Both the position numbers and the translations under genes were made by a program. A stretch of DNA of 64,000 nt, from assembly GCA_031310005.1 (NCBI GenBank), contig JAQJAX010000011.1, positions 185,812 through 249,811 of the forward strand. Reading direction: 5' to 3'. Positions within the stretch are counted from its first letter, which is position 1; each line of letters begins with the position of its first letter. The notes under the pieces were generated by a model. That model did not search any database and had not been told where the DNA came from. It was given only the letters and a program-made list of their open reading frames with translations. Shown here piece after piece: positions 9,741 through 20,869 of this stretch. This DNA comes from Dactylellina haptotyla. Taxonomy: Eukaryota > Ascomycota > Orbiliomycetes > Orbiliales > Orbiliaceae.

Positions 9741-10412
9741 ATCTTATTAAATTACCTATTCTATTACGACGTAGATCACTATAATTATCTCGCATTTTTT
9801 TAAGTGTTTCTGAAGTATGTTTATAACCAAAAGAATTACCAGCTAACGGTAAGATATTATATTTTGGATTTAACAAATTTATATAATTTTGCTCATAACT
9901 TAATAAAGTAAAATTTGTTTTATCTGTTATTTTTTCAGGGATAATTTCAACAACTACAAAGGCAAAATTTTTTATTCCTAATTCCTTTACTGAAGCAGCT
10001 AGACGAGAATTTCCTTTTAGATAATACAAATGCATCATTAAACGTCAATGTAACCGATTTGTTGAAGCACTTCCAACATACATAGAAACACCATCTACAA
10101 GATTTATTATAACGTAAATACCAGCTAAACCTCTAAGGACATTTTTAGCTCTATCACGTGATTTGGCTAAATGTAAGTTTTCAAACACAGCTTCTGCTTT
10201 TATATTATTATTTTTTAAAATAGTATATAATTTAGGTGACATACTAAAATGTAAATAAGAATATTGTAAATCAAAATGTATTAAAAAACTTTCAGTATCG
10301 AACAATGCAGATAAAAAATAAGGAAAAGCCAAAAATTGAAGCTCCAATAAGTTTAAATCTAAAGAAGTAAGTAAAGAAATTATATAAATATCGCACCATT
10401 TTAGACTATATA
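9741..10412 (-). pseudogene. GIY-YIG endonuclease, N-terminal part fused to cob exon 2
   Basis: The frame runs on from cob exon 2 and contains the GIY-YIG start (NVLRGLAGIYVIINLVDG then MYVGSAS) about 110 residues in. The conserved YEQNYINLLNPKYNILPLAG and KHTSETLKKMRDNYSD segments follow. After RIGNL the sequence diverges and stops at 9727; the proper continuation is at 7966. The N-terminal nuclease domain looks complete, so a truncated protein could be made. It probably mobilised cob intron 2 before being split. Confidence 0.75.
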
Positions 10413-10608
10413 CATAACCTAAGAAACCAGTAGCCATCATAGCTATTAAAATTACTGTACCAATTACTCATGTTATAGTTCTTGGTGCTTGATAACTTCC
10501 ATAGTAGATACCTCTCCCAATATGCAGATATACCAAGAAGAAAAATGCAGAAGCTGTGTTAGAATGGAAATATCTAATTAATCAACCATTATTAACATCT
10601 CTCATGAT
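10413..10608 (-). CDS. cob: Apocytochrome b, exon 2
   Basis: 196 nt encoding [20 protein letters not shown], the [18 protein letters not shown] segment with a haem-ligand histidine, and [20 protein letters not shown] to FLGYV. It joins exon 1 after the EH of SVEH and exon 3 at V|LPYG. W is encoded by TGA in several positions. The frame also runs on into the intron's GIY-YIG gene. Confidence 0.93.
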
Positions 10609-12386
10609 CAAAATTGTTAACATTAACTCACGCTAATGATCGGACTATATCATCGTATGTAGAATAAAGATCATACGCTAATCATCTAGTCTCTGAGGAT
10701 ACTATAGTTTTTTAATTTCAGTCTTCTGTCATTTATAGTAAAAAGCTAAAAGATAAGAATTAATTTACCAAAATTTTCCCTGCAGATTATCTTAATAAAA
10801 TTTAGATTTTCCTGCATATTGATTAGTTTAATGAACACATCATAATTGAGAGTTTATTTTTAATATTAGTTTTATTATTGTCATATATAAATATCCGAAT
10901 AATTTATTATTTTTATAGTTATTAGTTTTTATTATAATAAATAATAAAAAATTAATATAAAAAAAATATAATTAATATATTTATTTATATGTTCAATAGG
11001 AACGCACACAATATAAGAATAAATCTTATTTTTATGAATTATTTAAGAAAATAAAATTAAACGTTTAATAATTAAATTTTGACCTTTATATGCAAAATAT
11101 TTACCGTTATCTAATCTTCGATTAATTGTTCTATCGCTAACGCCAAAATATAAAGCACAATTTTTAATAGAATCAAAATATTTAATTAATAAACCTTTAT
11201 CATCTAAAACCTCTAACTTAACATTACCTCTACCTTTAAGATAAATTCCTTTTGATTTAATTCAAATTTTACCGTTAGAATGAATTTCTAAGTTTGATGG
11301 TTCATTAAGTAAATTTAATAAATTTTTATGAAAGATTTTTTCATCAATATCCAGTTTAGTTAGATTAGTAGATAATCTATTTCTATTCATTCTTTTAGAA
11401 ATTAACATTATTGCCTCTTTTCCTTCTTTAGTAAAATGTTTACCTTGATTTTTAAGAGTTAAAATTAATTTTCAGTCTAGATAATCAATTTTTTTTTTAC
11501 TTAGCCAATTTAAATTATCAAAAAATGGAATTAAAACATTATTAATAAAATCAGTTTTATATACTTGAATTTTTGCTATTGGTTTAGAGTTTTCATTTTT
11601 AGGTTTTTTATCTATGTTAAGACCTACGACATTTGTATCCATTCTAGTTATATAATAACTACCAGGTAATTTTAATAAAAATTGCTTAATAGCCTCTAAA
11701 ACAGGTAGTTCTCTTAATGTTTGACCAACACCAAATTCTAATCTATTATACCCAGTTTGAGCTACAGAAAAATAACCTTCACCTTCTATAAATCCTAATA
11801 ATCAGTAGGGAGTTATATTAATAAAATGATTAGAGGGTAGTTCAAATAAGACTCTTTTCTTATTCATTGAATCTTTAAGAGTTATTATATTTTTTAATAT
11901 ATCTTTATTTTTATTTCCATTCTGATAAAGTAGATAACCTTCTTTAAACGCTAAATAGTTTAAATGTTTTGATGTATTGAGAGGAAATTTCTCAAAAATT
12001 TTTATTAATTCAAGTACATCATTTTTAGTAGAAACATTGTAATTAACAAAATGATCTCCAACATTAATATTACCTATTTTTAATCTTTTACAAATAAGTT
12101 TAAGCAACGGAGCGTCATCTTTATGTAAAAAAATTCTAAAATTAAATTTAAAAGACATACCATTATTTATTGAACCAATCATAAAACATCCTTCACCGTC
12201 AGTAAAACCTCTGAATCAATCTAAAAATTCTTCATCTGAGATATCGTTTAAAGTGTTAATAGATTTTAGATAACTTTTAATAGTTGATAAATCGTCGCGT
12301 GTATTTTGTGTGTACGACGATTCTTCTAATAAATTTATACTTTTTTCCTTAAAATAAATCATTTCAAATAATTTAATAATTCCGAA
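10609..12386 (-). other. cob intron 1, group I with fused HEG
   Basis: The P7 pair is clear on the plus strand: ggactatatc at about 10646 and tagtctctgaggatac at about 10688. A P4-type ctgcag tract follows near 10780. The endonuclease gene occupies the 5' part and is fused to exon 1. Confidence 0.87.
11043..12386 (-). CDS. LAGLIDADG homing endonuclease with HTH-like tail (cob intron 1)
   Basis: The frame continues from cob exon 1 for about 447 codons with UGA as Trp. Motif 1 reads [15 protein letters not shown] and motif 2 reads [14 protein letters not shown]. After the second endonuclease half, the last 85 residues resemble a NUMOD/helix-turn-helix DNA-recognition tail ([20 protein letters not shown]). 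That tail is commoner on GIY-YIG than on LAGLIDADG proteins. It looks intact and is the probable homing enzyme of this intron. Confidence 0.87.
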
Positions 12387-12587
12387 ATGTTCAACCGAGT
12401 TAAAAGCTTCAGCGACACTAGCATTATAGTGCATAGCCAACGTAACACCAGTAACAATTTGAATAATAAGACAAACAGCTAAAAGAGAACCAAAATTTCA
12501 AGCAAAATTAAGGCTAGAAGGTTGTGATCCGTCAATTAAATATGAATTAACTAATTTTAATAAAGGATGACTTTTTAAAATACGCAT
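12387..12587 (-). CDS. cob: Apocytochrome b, exon 1
   Basis: 67 codons starting [19 protein letters not shown] and including [20 protein letters not shown] and [19 protein letters not shown], the N-terminal Qi-side helix of cytochrome b. The start is the first ATG upstream of the conserved region. The exon ends GAACAT, with T at the group I 5' splice site. Upstream is very AT-rich; no promoter motif could be recognised with confidence. Confidence 0.93.
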
Positions 12588-13560
12588 TTTTATGTTTTTT
12601 TTTTATGTTTTTTTTAGATACTTTTAACTATTGATTAAATATAATTTAATAATTTTTTTTTTTACACAAAAAATTAATTTTAGAAATTAGAATAATGAAA
12701 CAAGGGAGGTTATAATTATTATATATTTTTAAATGATTTTATTATTTTTTTTTATAAATAAATAAAATATTTTTATTCTCTTATAAAAATAAAATTATAA
12801 TTTATTAAATAAACCATAAAAATTTATTTAAATTATAATTATAAATAATATATATAAAAAAATAAAATATTTATTTTTATAAATTGTAAATAAATATTAA
12901 AAAATTAAATCATTTAAAGAAAACAAATATCTAAATATAATTACAAATATAGAAATTAAAATATTTATATCAAATAATGGAAAAAATAAACTTAATTATT
13001 TATTATAAAATTTAATTATTTCTGTATATTTAACTTATATTATTGTTTATTTTTAATTTAAATAAAAATCTAAACTTTATTTATACCATTTATTTTTAAT
13101 ATAAATCATTTATTAATTATATTAAATAAATATTTTTATGAAATATCTAAAATAACAATTAAATATAATAATATAATATTCTCTATATTTAAGTAAATTC
13201 AAACACAACTAATTATTTATATTATAATAATATAATACTTTCTATTAACATAATTTTATTATTAGGTAAGGAATATTTTTATAAAAAACCCACATTAAGG
13301 TTTAATACTAAATGTGAATAAAAAAATTTAACTAAATAAATTTATTATTTTAAGGAAAATAAACAAAAGGATTATTATTAAGTTAAAAATAAAATTATTT
13401 GAAAGGAAATTTTTTGTTATATGAAAAGTGTTTATTAATAATTAAAATCTAATATAAACAATAAATGCATTATAAAACAAATTTATTTAAAAGTTTATTT
13501 TAATATTTTTAAAAAGTCTAAACTATTTAAATGATCATAGGTTGTTTTAAAGTACAATCA
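12588..13560. other. AT-rich spacer upstream of cob
   Basis: Nearly pure A/T with homopolymer runs. No gene, tRNA or coding-like stretch was found. Confidence 0.6.
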
Positions 13561-13589
13561 TTCTTGAATATTATTTATCATAGTATTTA

Positions 13590-14057
13590 ATACTTTATAC
13601 TTTAAAAGGTAATTTATCATTAGGTATTTTATTAAATTTTATTAACTCCTTACTCTAGTTTTTTCTTATTAGTAACCCTTGTCTACTATCTAAACTTCGT
13701 GGCATCACCTCTCAAGGATTTGGATTAGGTTTTACTAAAACTTCATCTATTAAACCATATTTGCTATTACACAACTTTTTAGAAAATAACCTATTATTAA
13801 ACCTACCATTAAACTTATTATACATCCTTTTATTAATTATTTTTTTGTATAATTTTCTTCTACTTTTTTATTTATTTATTCTTCTGATATTTCTACATAA
13901 TCTTCTGCATTTTCCTCGATTATTGTTGGTTTTATTTCTAGAGCCTCACTGCTTATTACATTATTTACTATTTCAAAATTTTCACTTAAAACATAAATTA
14001 AAAATAAACTCACTCCATACACTGAGATTATTAGAAAATATATTAACATTTTACTGA
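13590..14057 (-). pseudogene. Broken unknown membrane ORF
   Basis: Minus strand: MLIYFLIISVYGVSLFLIYV, a hydrophobic N-terminus, then an acidic part (PTIIEENAEDYVEISEE), a stop, a second hydrophobic piece, and LIDEVLVKPNPNPWEVMPRS followed by a stop. No family recognised. The layout of a membrane anchor followed by polar sequence resembles the unknown ORFs at 38-39.8, 55-57 and 61 kb. Several in-frame stops indicate decay. Confidence 0.4.
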
Positions 14058-14238
14058 TTACTTTATCTTTTTTACTTAGATTTTCTTGATTTTTTATTTC
14101 TATTTAATAGTTTTTTATGAATGTAATAAGATTTTTTATTATTTAATTTATTAATTATGGCTATGATACTCTTGACTAAAAGTAGATACATAGACTTAGG
14201 AGTTTCACTAAACTCAATATATCGAAGTTTTAATACGA

Positions 14239-14309
14239 ACATGTTGTGTGACTCGAACTTACACCTATATTAACAAAACTTAATATACTCTTCCTTAAGT
14301 TAAACATGT
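14239..14309 (-). tRNA. tRNA-like sequence, copy A (anticodon possibly UUU)
   Basis: 71 nt with complementary ends acatgtt/aacatgt, a short D-arm, and an anticodon-type hairpin (attaa/ttaat) whose loop is one base short (gttttg). The T-arm pairs poorly. A near-identical sequence lies at 42951-43022. If functional the aligned anticodon would be UUU (Lys), but the short loop and weak T-stem suggest a degenerate or atypical tRNA. Confidence 0.45.
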
Positions 14310-14389
14310 GAAAATTAATTATATAATTTCTTCTAATAAATATATTTTATTCTTAATTTTTTTTTATTTTATTTTTTAAGTTATTTCAG

Positions 14390-15130
14390 ATTATAAATAG
14401 ACATTTTTAATTTTATTTAATTCTACTAAAACACTATAACTTTAGGTTATTAACGCCTAACTAAAAGTAAGAAGTATTGTGAATAAAAGATATTATATAA
14501 AAAATATATAATTTATAAATTGATGACGTGATTTAGTTCCGTAATTACCCATTGTATTTAAAGCATCATTATTCTTGTTACCTAACATTAGTGATTAATT
14601 CATTCATTTAATTTTTTTATAATTAAATTGGGTAAATAAAGTTTTCGGGTGTTTTCGGAGTTTGATAATTTAATGCTTATAATAAAAGTTGCTAACTTTT
14701 TTGCACATCAACGAACATGATTTACTAATTTTATCTTTAATTAAAATAATTTAAAATATAAAATTTGTTTAATAACTCATTTCTGAGTCCATAAGAGTAC
14801 ACCTAAATAATATATGGATTAATAAATTCCATAATAACCAACTACCATTTATTCGTTGCTCTTTTACAATCCGTATTAAGGATTTGATATAGATCCGCAA
14901 TTTTTTATTTCCCTTTAGGTCATCTTTATCACTATTACCTTACATAAATTATTAAATTATCCACTTACTATTTTTACTAGTTAGCTTGGTAAATAAAACC
15001 TTTTAAAAACTCTCCGAAATTTGGTAGTTAATAGCACAGTTAATAATGTTTAATTATTTAGTATGCCAGCAAAGGATAGAAACTTAAAACCCGAAATGTA
15101 TTTAAATACTAAAAATTTTTAATTAATTTA
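14390..15130 (-). repeat. Duplicated group I core segments (copy of 17.4-18.4 kb)
   Basis: Two core-like blocks (about 14400-14716 and 14783-15070) repeat blocks at 17775-18063 and 18125-18420. Long near-identical runs include ccattgtatttaaa...gcatcattatt and gtattaaggatttgatatag. The signature common to this intron class is visible: Phe-codon-like tttcggagtttgataa at the 5' end and gctcttttacaatccg inside. The 14.4 kb block lacks its P3/P7-like end, so at least one copy is broken. Confidence 0.7.
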
Positions 15131-15289
15131 CCCTATGTAAAAATATATTTGATATTTGGTATTTAGAGACTTAATTTTATTCAAAAATAGATATTAATTT
15201 ACAAATTTAAATTATCACAGATATCAATAATATAACCAATAATAAAAAAAAAATTAATAAGATAAAATATATTTTATATATTGTTTAGC

Positions 15290-16130
15290 CTCAGGTTTTA
15301 ATTTTATATATTTTACAACCTTAACTAAATAATCATTATTACTAAGATAATTTTTTATGGCTAATAATTTATTTAATCTTATAGTTTTGCTTTCATATAA
15401 AGTATAATTAGAAAAGTGTTTAAAAATAACATTTTATAACAAATAAATAAATTAAAATAATTTGTATATAAGTTTTACTTTTATCATAAACCTTTGTAAG
15501 TGAATTAAAATAATTAGCTATAAAATTTAAAAGTGCTCGATTTTTATCCAATCTTATATATAATACACCATCTCCCGCAATAAACCCATCAACAAAATGC
15601 CCGCTTAAAGGAATAAAAGATGGATTATTATCTAATGTATGTTATGGGCAATAATTAGCTAAATTTGTAAAATCTCTTAGTGTATTCATAACAAAACTAA
15701 TATTAATTAATTGATTAAACCCCTATAGTTATATATATTTTTTATTAAATATATAAATTGCTTCATAAAAACTTAGAAAATCTAAATATTTAGTACCTCT
15801 TAAAGTATATTTTTAGAAATGAGGTATAACATAATTATTAATATTATCCTAATATCTAATTAATAAATCGACAGATCCATTTTTGTTAAAAGATAATTTA
15901 CCGCAACCAAAATATGAATGAACCATATTAAGTAAATCTGTTTAATTAGATAACATAGTAATTTTAAATATTAAACTAATATTAGCGTCAAATTTAGCTC
16001 TTATTATTATGTTTGAGAATGAAAAACTACTCTTAACCTCAGTTAAACCTGTAAAAAAATTAGTATCAAACTGATGATTAGTATTTGTAAAAGGAACAGT
16101 TATAAGTAAAATTGAACTAGTTTAAAAAAT
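15290..16130 (-). pseudogene. Decayed LAGLIDADG gene
   Basis: Readable minus-strand pieces include FFTGLTEVKSSFSFSN, where the acidic catalytic residue of motif 1 is disturbed, FVDGFIAGDGVLYIRLDKNR as a second motif, and YFGCGKLSFNKNGSVDLLI. Many in-frame TAA/TAG codons separate them. The gene lies between the duplicated core blocks. Confidence 0.65.
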
Positions 16131-16639
16131 ATATATGATCCTCAATAGTACAGAGATACATACAAAAACAATCAAACAACTTATAATAAAGAGTGCCCCT
16201 GCCCCGCACTCAATTATAGATAACAACCAATATAATTTATCTTCTAAGACCAAAAAAGAAAACCAACAATGAAACAGCTTTATACGCTAATATTTAAACA
16301 AGAAAAAAAATAAAATGTATTTAAAAATTTTAGCTAAATACAATTAACATCTAAATAGAAATTAAATTATTTAAATTATTTTAATGCACGTTTTTCTAGC
16401 AAATCTAATCAATATTATTTAGGTTTATAATATTTATTAGGTACACTATATAATAAATTTAAATTTTTTATATAACCAATTTTAGTTATATGTTGTTTTT
16501 CTTTATATATATCCGCAACAAGTAATAATAATTAAAATGAATTTTTCTTCTATAAAGTCAATATTTATATTTAGCAAAAAAGGCAAGATTTTTTTTTTAA
16601 TATTATATTTCCAGTATACTCGAGACAAACCATGTCTGC

Positions 16640-17560
16640 TCTATATAATAATTTAGGTACCTAGCCAATAGACTTCGCTACAAGAGTTAAGAGGTGAAGA
16701 TTGTAATCTGAAGATTTTTGACTAACAAAGCTAAACACAGGTTTAAAATAAAAATTAGGAGCTCTAGATTTAGGTTCATTAAACACAAACCCTAAGCCAA
16801 CGTCACCTATAAATAATCCTAATATAAAAAAATTTAGTTGGTATATTGTTATTTTCACTTACAACTTCTAGATTAACAGAGTCTAATTCAGAACAATTAA
16901 ACATAGAAAGTTTTTCATTTAAAGAGATTTTTCTTTATTGCCCCTCCGGATTAGTAGAATACACTAAATGAATTAATTCTGACGCATATTTTACATCAAA
17001 AGATTTAGATAAATTATTATATAAAAATTGGATTCTATCGAATTTAGTCAAATCTATTCTTTTTTCCGTATAATTCTGATAAATAAGGTATAACTATATT
17101 GAAAAGATCGTTAGTATTAGAAACAACAAATATGATGTGTACACCACTTTTATTATTTTATTCTATTTTTATTCTACCAACACCCAAAATACGTTGTAAC
17201 CTAAAAAAAAAAGAATAGCTGATTCTGAAGAATAATTTTGTCAAATAGAAAAAAGATAAACTACCCTTAAAGAATTTGCTTTAGAAAAATATACACCTGA
17301 CGTACCTTCTGCTTGATATAAGCCATTTATAAATTATTTAAAATCGTCTTTATTAACATTAAATTCCGTGGAATTAAAATCATTTTTAATTTTATTAAAT
17401 TCTACTAAAACATTATCTATAAGTTTGGGTTTATTAACACCTAATGCTAGAAATAAAAAATATTGTGAATAAAATATATTATATAAAAAATATATAATTA
17501 ATATACTTAATATTAAGAACCTCAATAATATACTGAAACATATAAAAAAAGTCAAACACT
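16640..17560 (-). pseudogene. Decayed LAGLIDADG gene
   Basis: Minus strand: a hydrophobic start, then FINGLYQAEGTSGVYFSKAN and FFLGLQRILGVGRIKIE before a stop. A second part near 16661-16858 reads FILGLFIGDVGLGFVFNE. The AEG of motif 1 survives but the gene is interrupted by numerous stops. Confidence 0.65.
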
Positions 17561-18924
17561 CGGCAAATACAGAGTCAATTTATACATAACTTGTAAATAA
17601 TTATAACATAAAATAATTTTAATACACTTTTATAGACTTATTAAATATATATAAATCACTAATGCTTAAATTATATTTTATAATATTAAAGTTATATTTG
17701 TTCTGTTTCTGGTTTTATCTTAAATATATTATTTATTTAAGGACTTAGCTACCAGCTTTATATTTTTTTTAAAAATAAATAGAGCATACCTTAATATTTT
17801 CATATAACTACCATCTGCTCGTTGCACTTTTACAACTCATCAAAAATATATAATTTATAAATTGATGATATGATTTAGTTCCGCAATTACCCATTGTATT
17901 TAAAACATCATTATTATTATTACCTTACATGAGTGATTAATTCATTCATTTAATTTTTTTATAATTAAATTGGGTAAATAAAGTTTTCGGGTGTTTTCGG
18001 AGTTTGATAATTTAATGCTTATAATAAAAGTTGCTAACTTTTTTGCACATCAACGAACATTACTTACGAATTTACCTAATATTACTATATTTATTTAGGA
18101 TAAATTATTCGTTTTATAACTCATCTCTGAGACCATTAGAATATATCTAAAGAAATTTATGGATTAATTAATCCATAATAACCAACTACCATTTATTCGT
18201 TGCTCTTTTACAATCCGTATTAAGGATTTGATTTAGATCCGCGATTTTTTTTATTTCCCTTTAGGTCATCTTTATCTTTATTACCTTACATAAATTATTA
18301 ATTTACCCGCTTACTATTTTATTAGTTAGCTTAGTAGATAAAGTTTTTTTAAAAGTCCCCGGAGTTTGATAGTTATTAGCACAATTAATATAATTTGATT
18401 ATATTTAGTATATGCCAGTAAAGAATAGAAGCTTCAAAACCGAGATGCACGACTGTTTATCTTTAATTTTATTTGCTTTGCTAAATACAATTCATTATTC
18501 AATACTTTTAATTTTATATTTAAAAATCATCTCGTTAAATATATTATTAATTTTAATTAAAAATATAATGAACCAAAGAAAACACACAAATTTAAATTTA
18601 GGTTGATAAATTGATACTTTTTAGAAAGCCATTAGAGTACACCTTAAAACAAGCTTTGCTTGTTAATACCATCTACTCTTTGCACTTTTACAGTTTAAAT
18701 ACCAAATAATTATTATATATTTATTATTGATTTGTGTATATAAGTCCTGATTTAGTTCCGCGATATCCCTTTTGCCTTTTCAGTTATATATTTATTTATT
18801 ACCTTACTTGAATAATTACTTCAACCATTTAATCCTTTACTATTAAATTTGGTATATAATATTTTTAGAGAATTTCCAGAATTTGATATTACTCACACAT
18901 AATAAATTTACCAAAATTATTAGC

Positions 18925-18996
18925 ATGATTATCTGTTGAATGATAAGCAAGTATTCTTCAGAAACCAACAGCAATAAAAATAGTACCTATTATAAC
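18925..18996 (-). CDS. cox3: Cytochrome c oxidase subunit 3, exon 3
   Basis: 72 nt encoding VIIGTIFIAVGFWRILAYHS plus TDNH, which matches the conserved cox3 block after FHGLH. The exon is preceded by G and ends CAT. Exons 1-3 add to 239 complete codons. The usual protein has about 269, so roughly the last 30 codons (the WHFVDVVW region) are missing; I could not find them anywhere in the window. The frame runs only six codons past the splice site before a stop. Confidence 0.88.
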
Positions 18997-19369
18997 CGTG
19001 TCTGTCTTTACTTCAGCATATCGAATAAATTAAATGTAAAACCCTATAAATACGACTTAGCTAGAACATAAATTTATTTACTTATTTCTAATGTATACTG
19101 AGTATACCTTAATTACAAAAGAAGAGGTACGTTCATAATTTGAAAATTATCCCTCCCACTTTCGCAATAACTATCGTCTACTCGATGCGCTTTTCCATAT
19201 TTAAATAAATATAGGTTAGTTCCGCGATTACCCTTTTAAGTTTACTTAATACAATAACTTTTTACCTAACCCATTATGATTAATAATGGTACTTATTAGA
19301 CTTTTCGCTATATGGTAATTAAATTTATGTTCATAATTAATAAACTTACTTTACATATTCATTTTGGAT

Positions 19370-20230
19370 TTTATAGTTATAATCTCTTCTATCCCCTATT
19401 GAGTAAGATGAGATTTACTATTAATTAAGTTTGCAACTTTACAATATAAAACAAAATTATCATGTTTAAATCCTAGTAAAGGGTAATTATTAAAATAGGT
19501 ATTATTATATTATATAAAGACTTATGAAAACCTACAACAAAATCACAAATTGTACCCTAAGATTTTTCTATATTACCGCAAGCAAAAAAACTCTACCAAA
19601 TTATACATTAGTTAAATATCCCTAATATATTGAGTTATTAAAAATTTAATTGTACAACCGTACCTAACTTATATGTTTTATATTTGGATATTTTAACATA
19701 AAAACAACCCTCGGCGGCTAACCAATTAGGATTATTAATGCTAAAATCTAAACCACTAGGTCTCTCAACTGGAAGGATATTGCTTATAAATTTAGAAACT
19801 AATTGTTTAGAAAGGCCTCTATTCATTAAAGCTTTAATTACAACAATTTTATGTAAACCAGATAAATTTAAATGCTCTTTCCGGGAAAATAAATATAATG
19901 CTTGTTTAAAAAGTATGAAGTCAGCTTGCTTTTAGTAATTAAAGGGTAATTATAAAAATGTTTTACTATCACTCTTAAGTCATTAACAGAATTAAAAACA
20001 TAATTACATTTTTCTTAGCTATTTACATAAATTTCACCAACACCTCAAAAATTTTTGAATAATTTCAATAAATTAATATCTTTAAGATGAAGATGTATTT
20101 CTAAACGAATAAACACGTCAACCTATTTTCAATTTATCGTCTTTAATAATACCAATGTTAAAATAACCTTCACCGTCAACAAAACCCTGTGATAAATCAA
20201 GGGCTCAAAGGTAGTCTTTAATTATGTGTT
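19370..20230 (-). pseudogene. Decayed LAGLIDADG gene (cox3 intron 2, second)
   Basis: Motif 1 near 20200 reads GFVDGEGYFNIGIIKDDK; motif 2 near 19720 is NPNWLAAEGCFYVKISKYK with several residues missing. KEHLNLSGLHKIVVIKALMN is between them. Frameshifts and stops throughout mean no full protein can be made. Confidence 0.7.
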
Positions 20231-20869
20231 AAAGTAAAAAATTTTGGTTTATTTATTTGTTTTCCTTGCGCTTTCACTATAGATATATTAACCACTAAAA
20301 CACTAAACAGATTAGTGCAGTCATTGAGCGGGAACTCGTTTAAATACTTTTAAGAGTACACCTTAAACAAAGCGCATTGCGCTTTGCCTACTACCGTCTA
20401 CTCATTGCTTTTTTTACATAAATTAAACTCTGATTTAGATCCGCGATAACCTTTTCATATATAAATATATAATATTTTGGTTTGTTACCATAATTAAGTG
20501 ATTACTTCAACCACTAAGAATGTTTCGATTAAGGTTTTTACCAAAATTTTTATAATGTATTACCTTATATATTAAGTTTACATAAATTATTTTCAGCTGC
20601 TTTGCAGCTGTAATTAACCAAAATAAGGTGGTATTATTGTCTTTAGGGATTCCCCGGAGTTTGACAGTTTAGTAACTATCCTTTGATTAAATTTTACTTT
20701 TACTACCTCAAGCAATAAAATAAGTATAAAATACCAAAAGGGATATACTTTTTTCTACTGTTTTAGATATTTAAACCTAAGTGATTAAGCATGAAGGGAA
20801 TCTATCTAGATGATCCAAAGTTATCAGGTTATTAAATAAAGAATGTCATTTAAATTAGAAACTTATCTA

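Larger units (their letters stand above)
7452..10412 (-). other. cob intron 2, group I, with an inserted HEG element
   Basis: The core is at the 3' side: gactata at about 7482 pairs with tagtctg at about 7539. The 5' part carries a GIY-YIG gene fused to exon 2. That gene is split by about 1.77 kb of inserted sequence (about 7968-9740) carrying an intact LAGLIDADG gene and a structured GC-richer tract. Confidence 0.75.
14390..18924 (-). other. Intron tract downstream of cox3 exon 3
   Basis: From cox3 exon 3 downward there are at least five related group I core blocks (about 18640-18924, 18125-18420, 17775-18063, 14783-15070, 14400-14716) and two decayed LAGLIDADG genes. The first block starts directly at the exon 3 splice site. 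No exon could be found between blocks or after the last one. Confidence 0.6.

Noticed and set aside
13761-14057. 98-codon plus-strand frame rich in Leu
   Set aside because: It is the reverse of a coding-like minus-strand sequence; poly-Leu composition arises from AAT/AAG codons read backwards.
16090-16240. Minus-strand string YWLLSIIECGAGALFIIS as a cox1 exon copy
   Set aside because: It resembles cox1 GAGTGWT only over a few residues and sits among HEG debris; not enough to call.
18412-18606. 64-codon plus-strand frame
   Set aside because: It lies on the antisense strand of a ribozyme core and an AT-rich tract; no resemblance to a protein.
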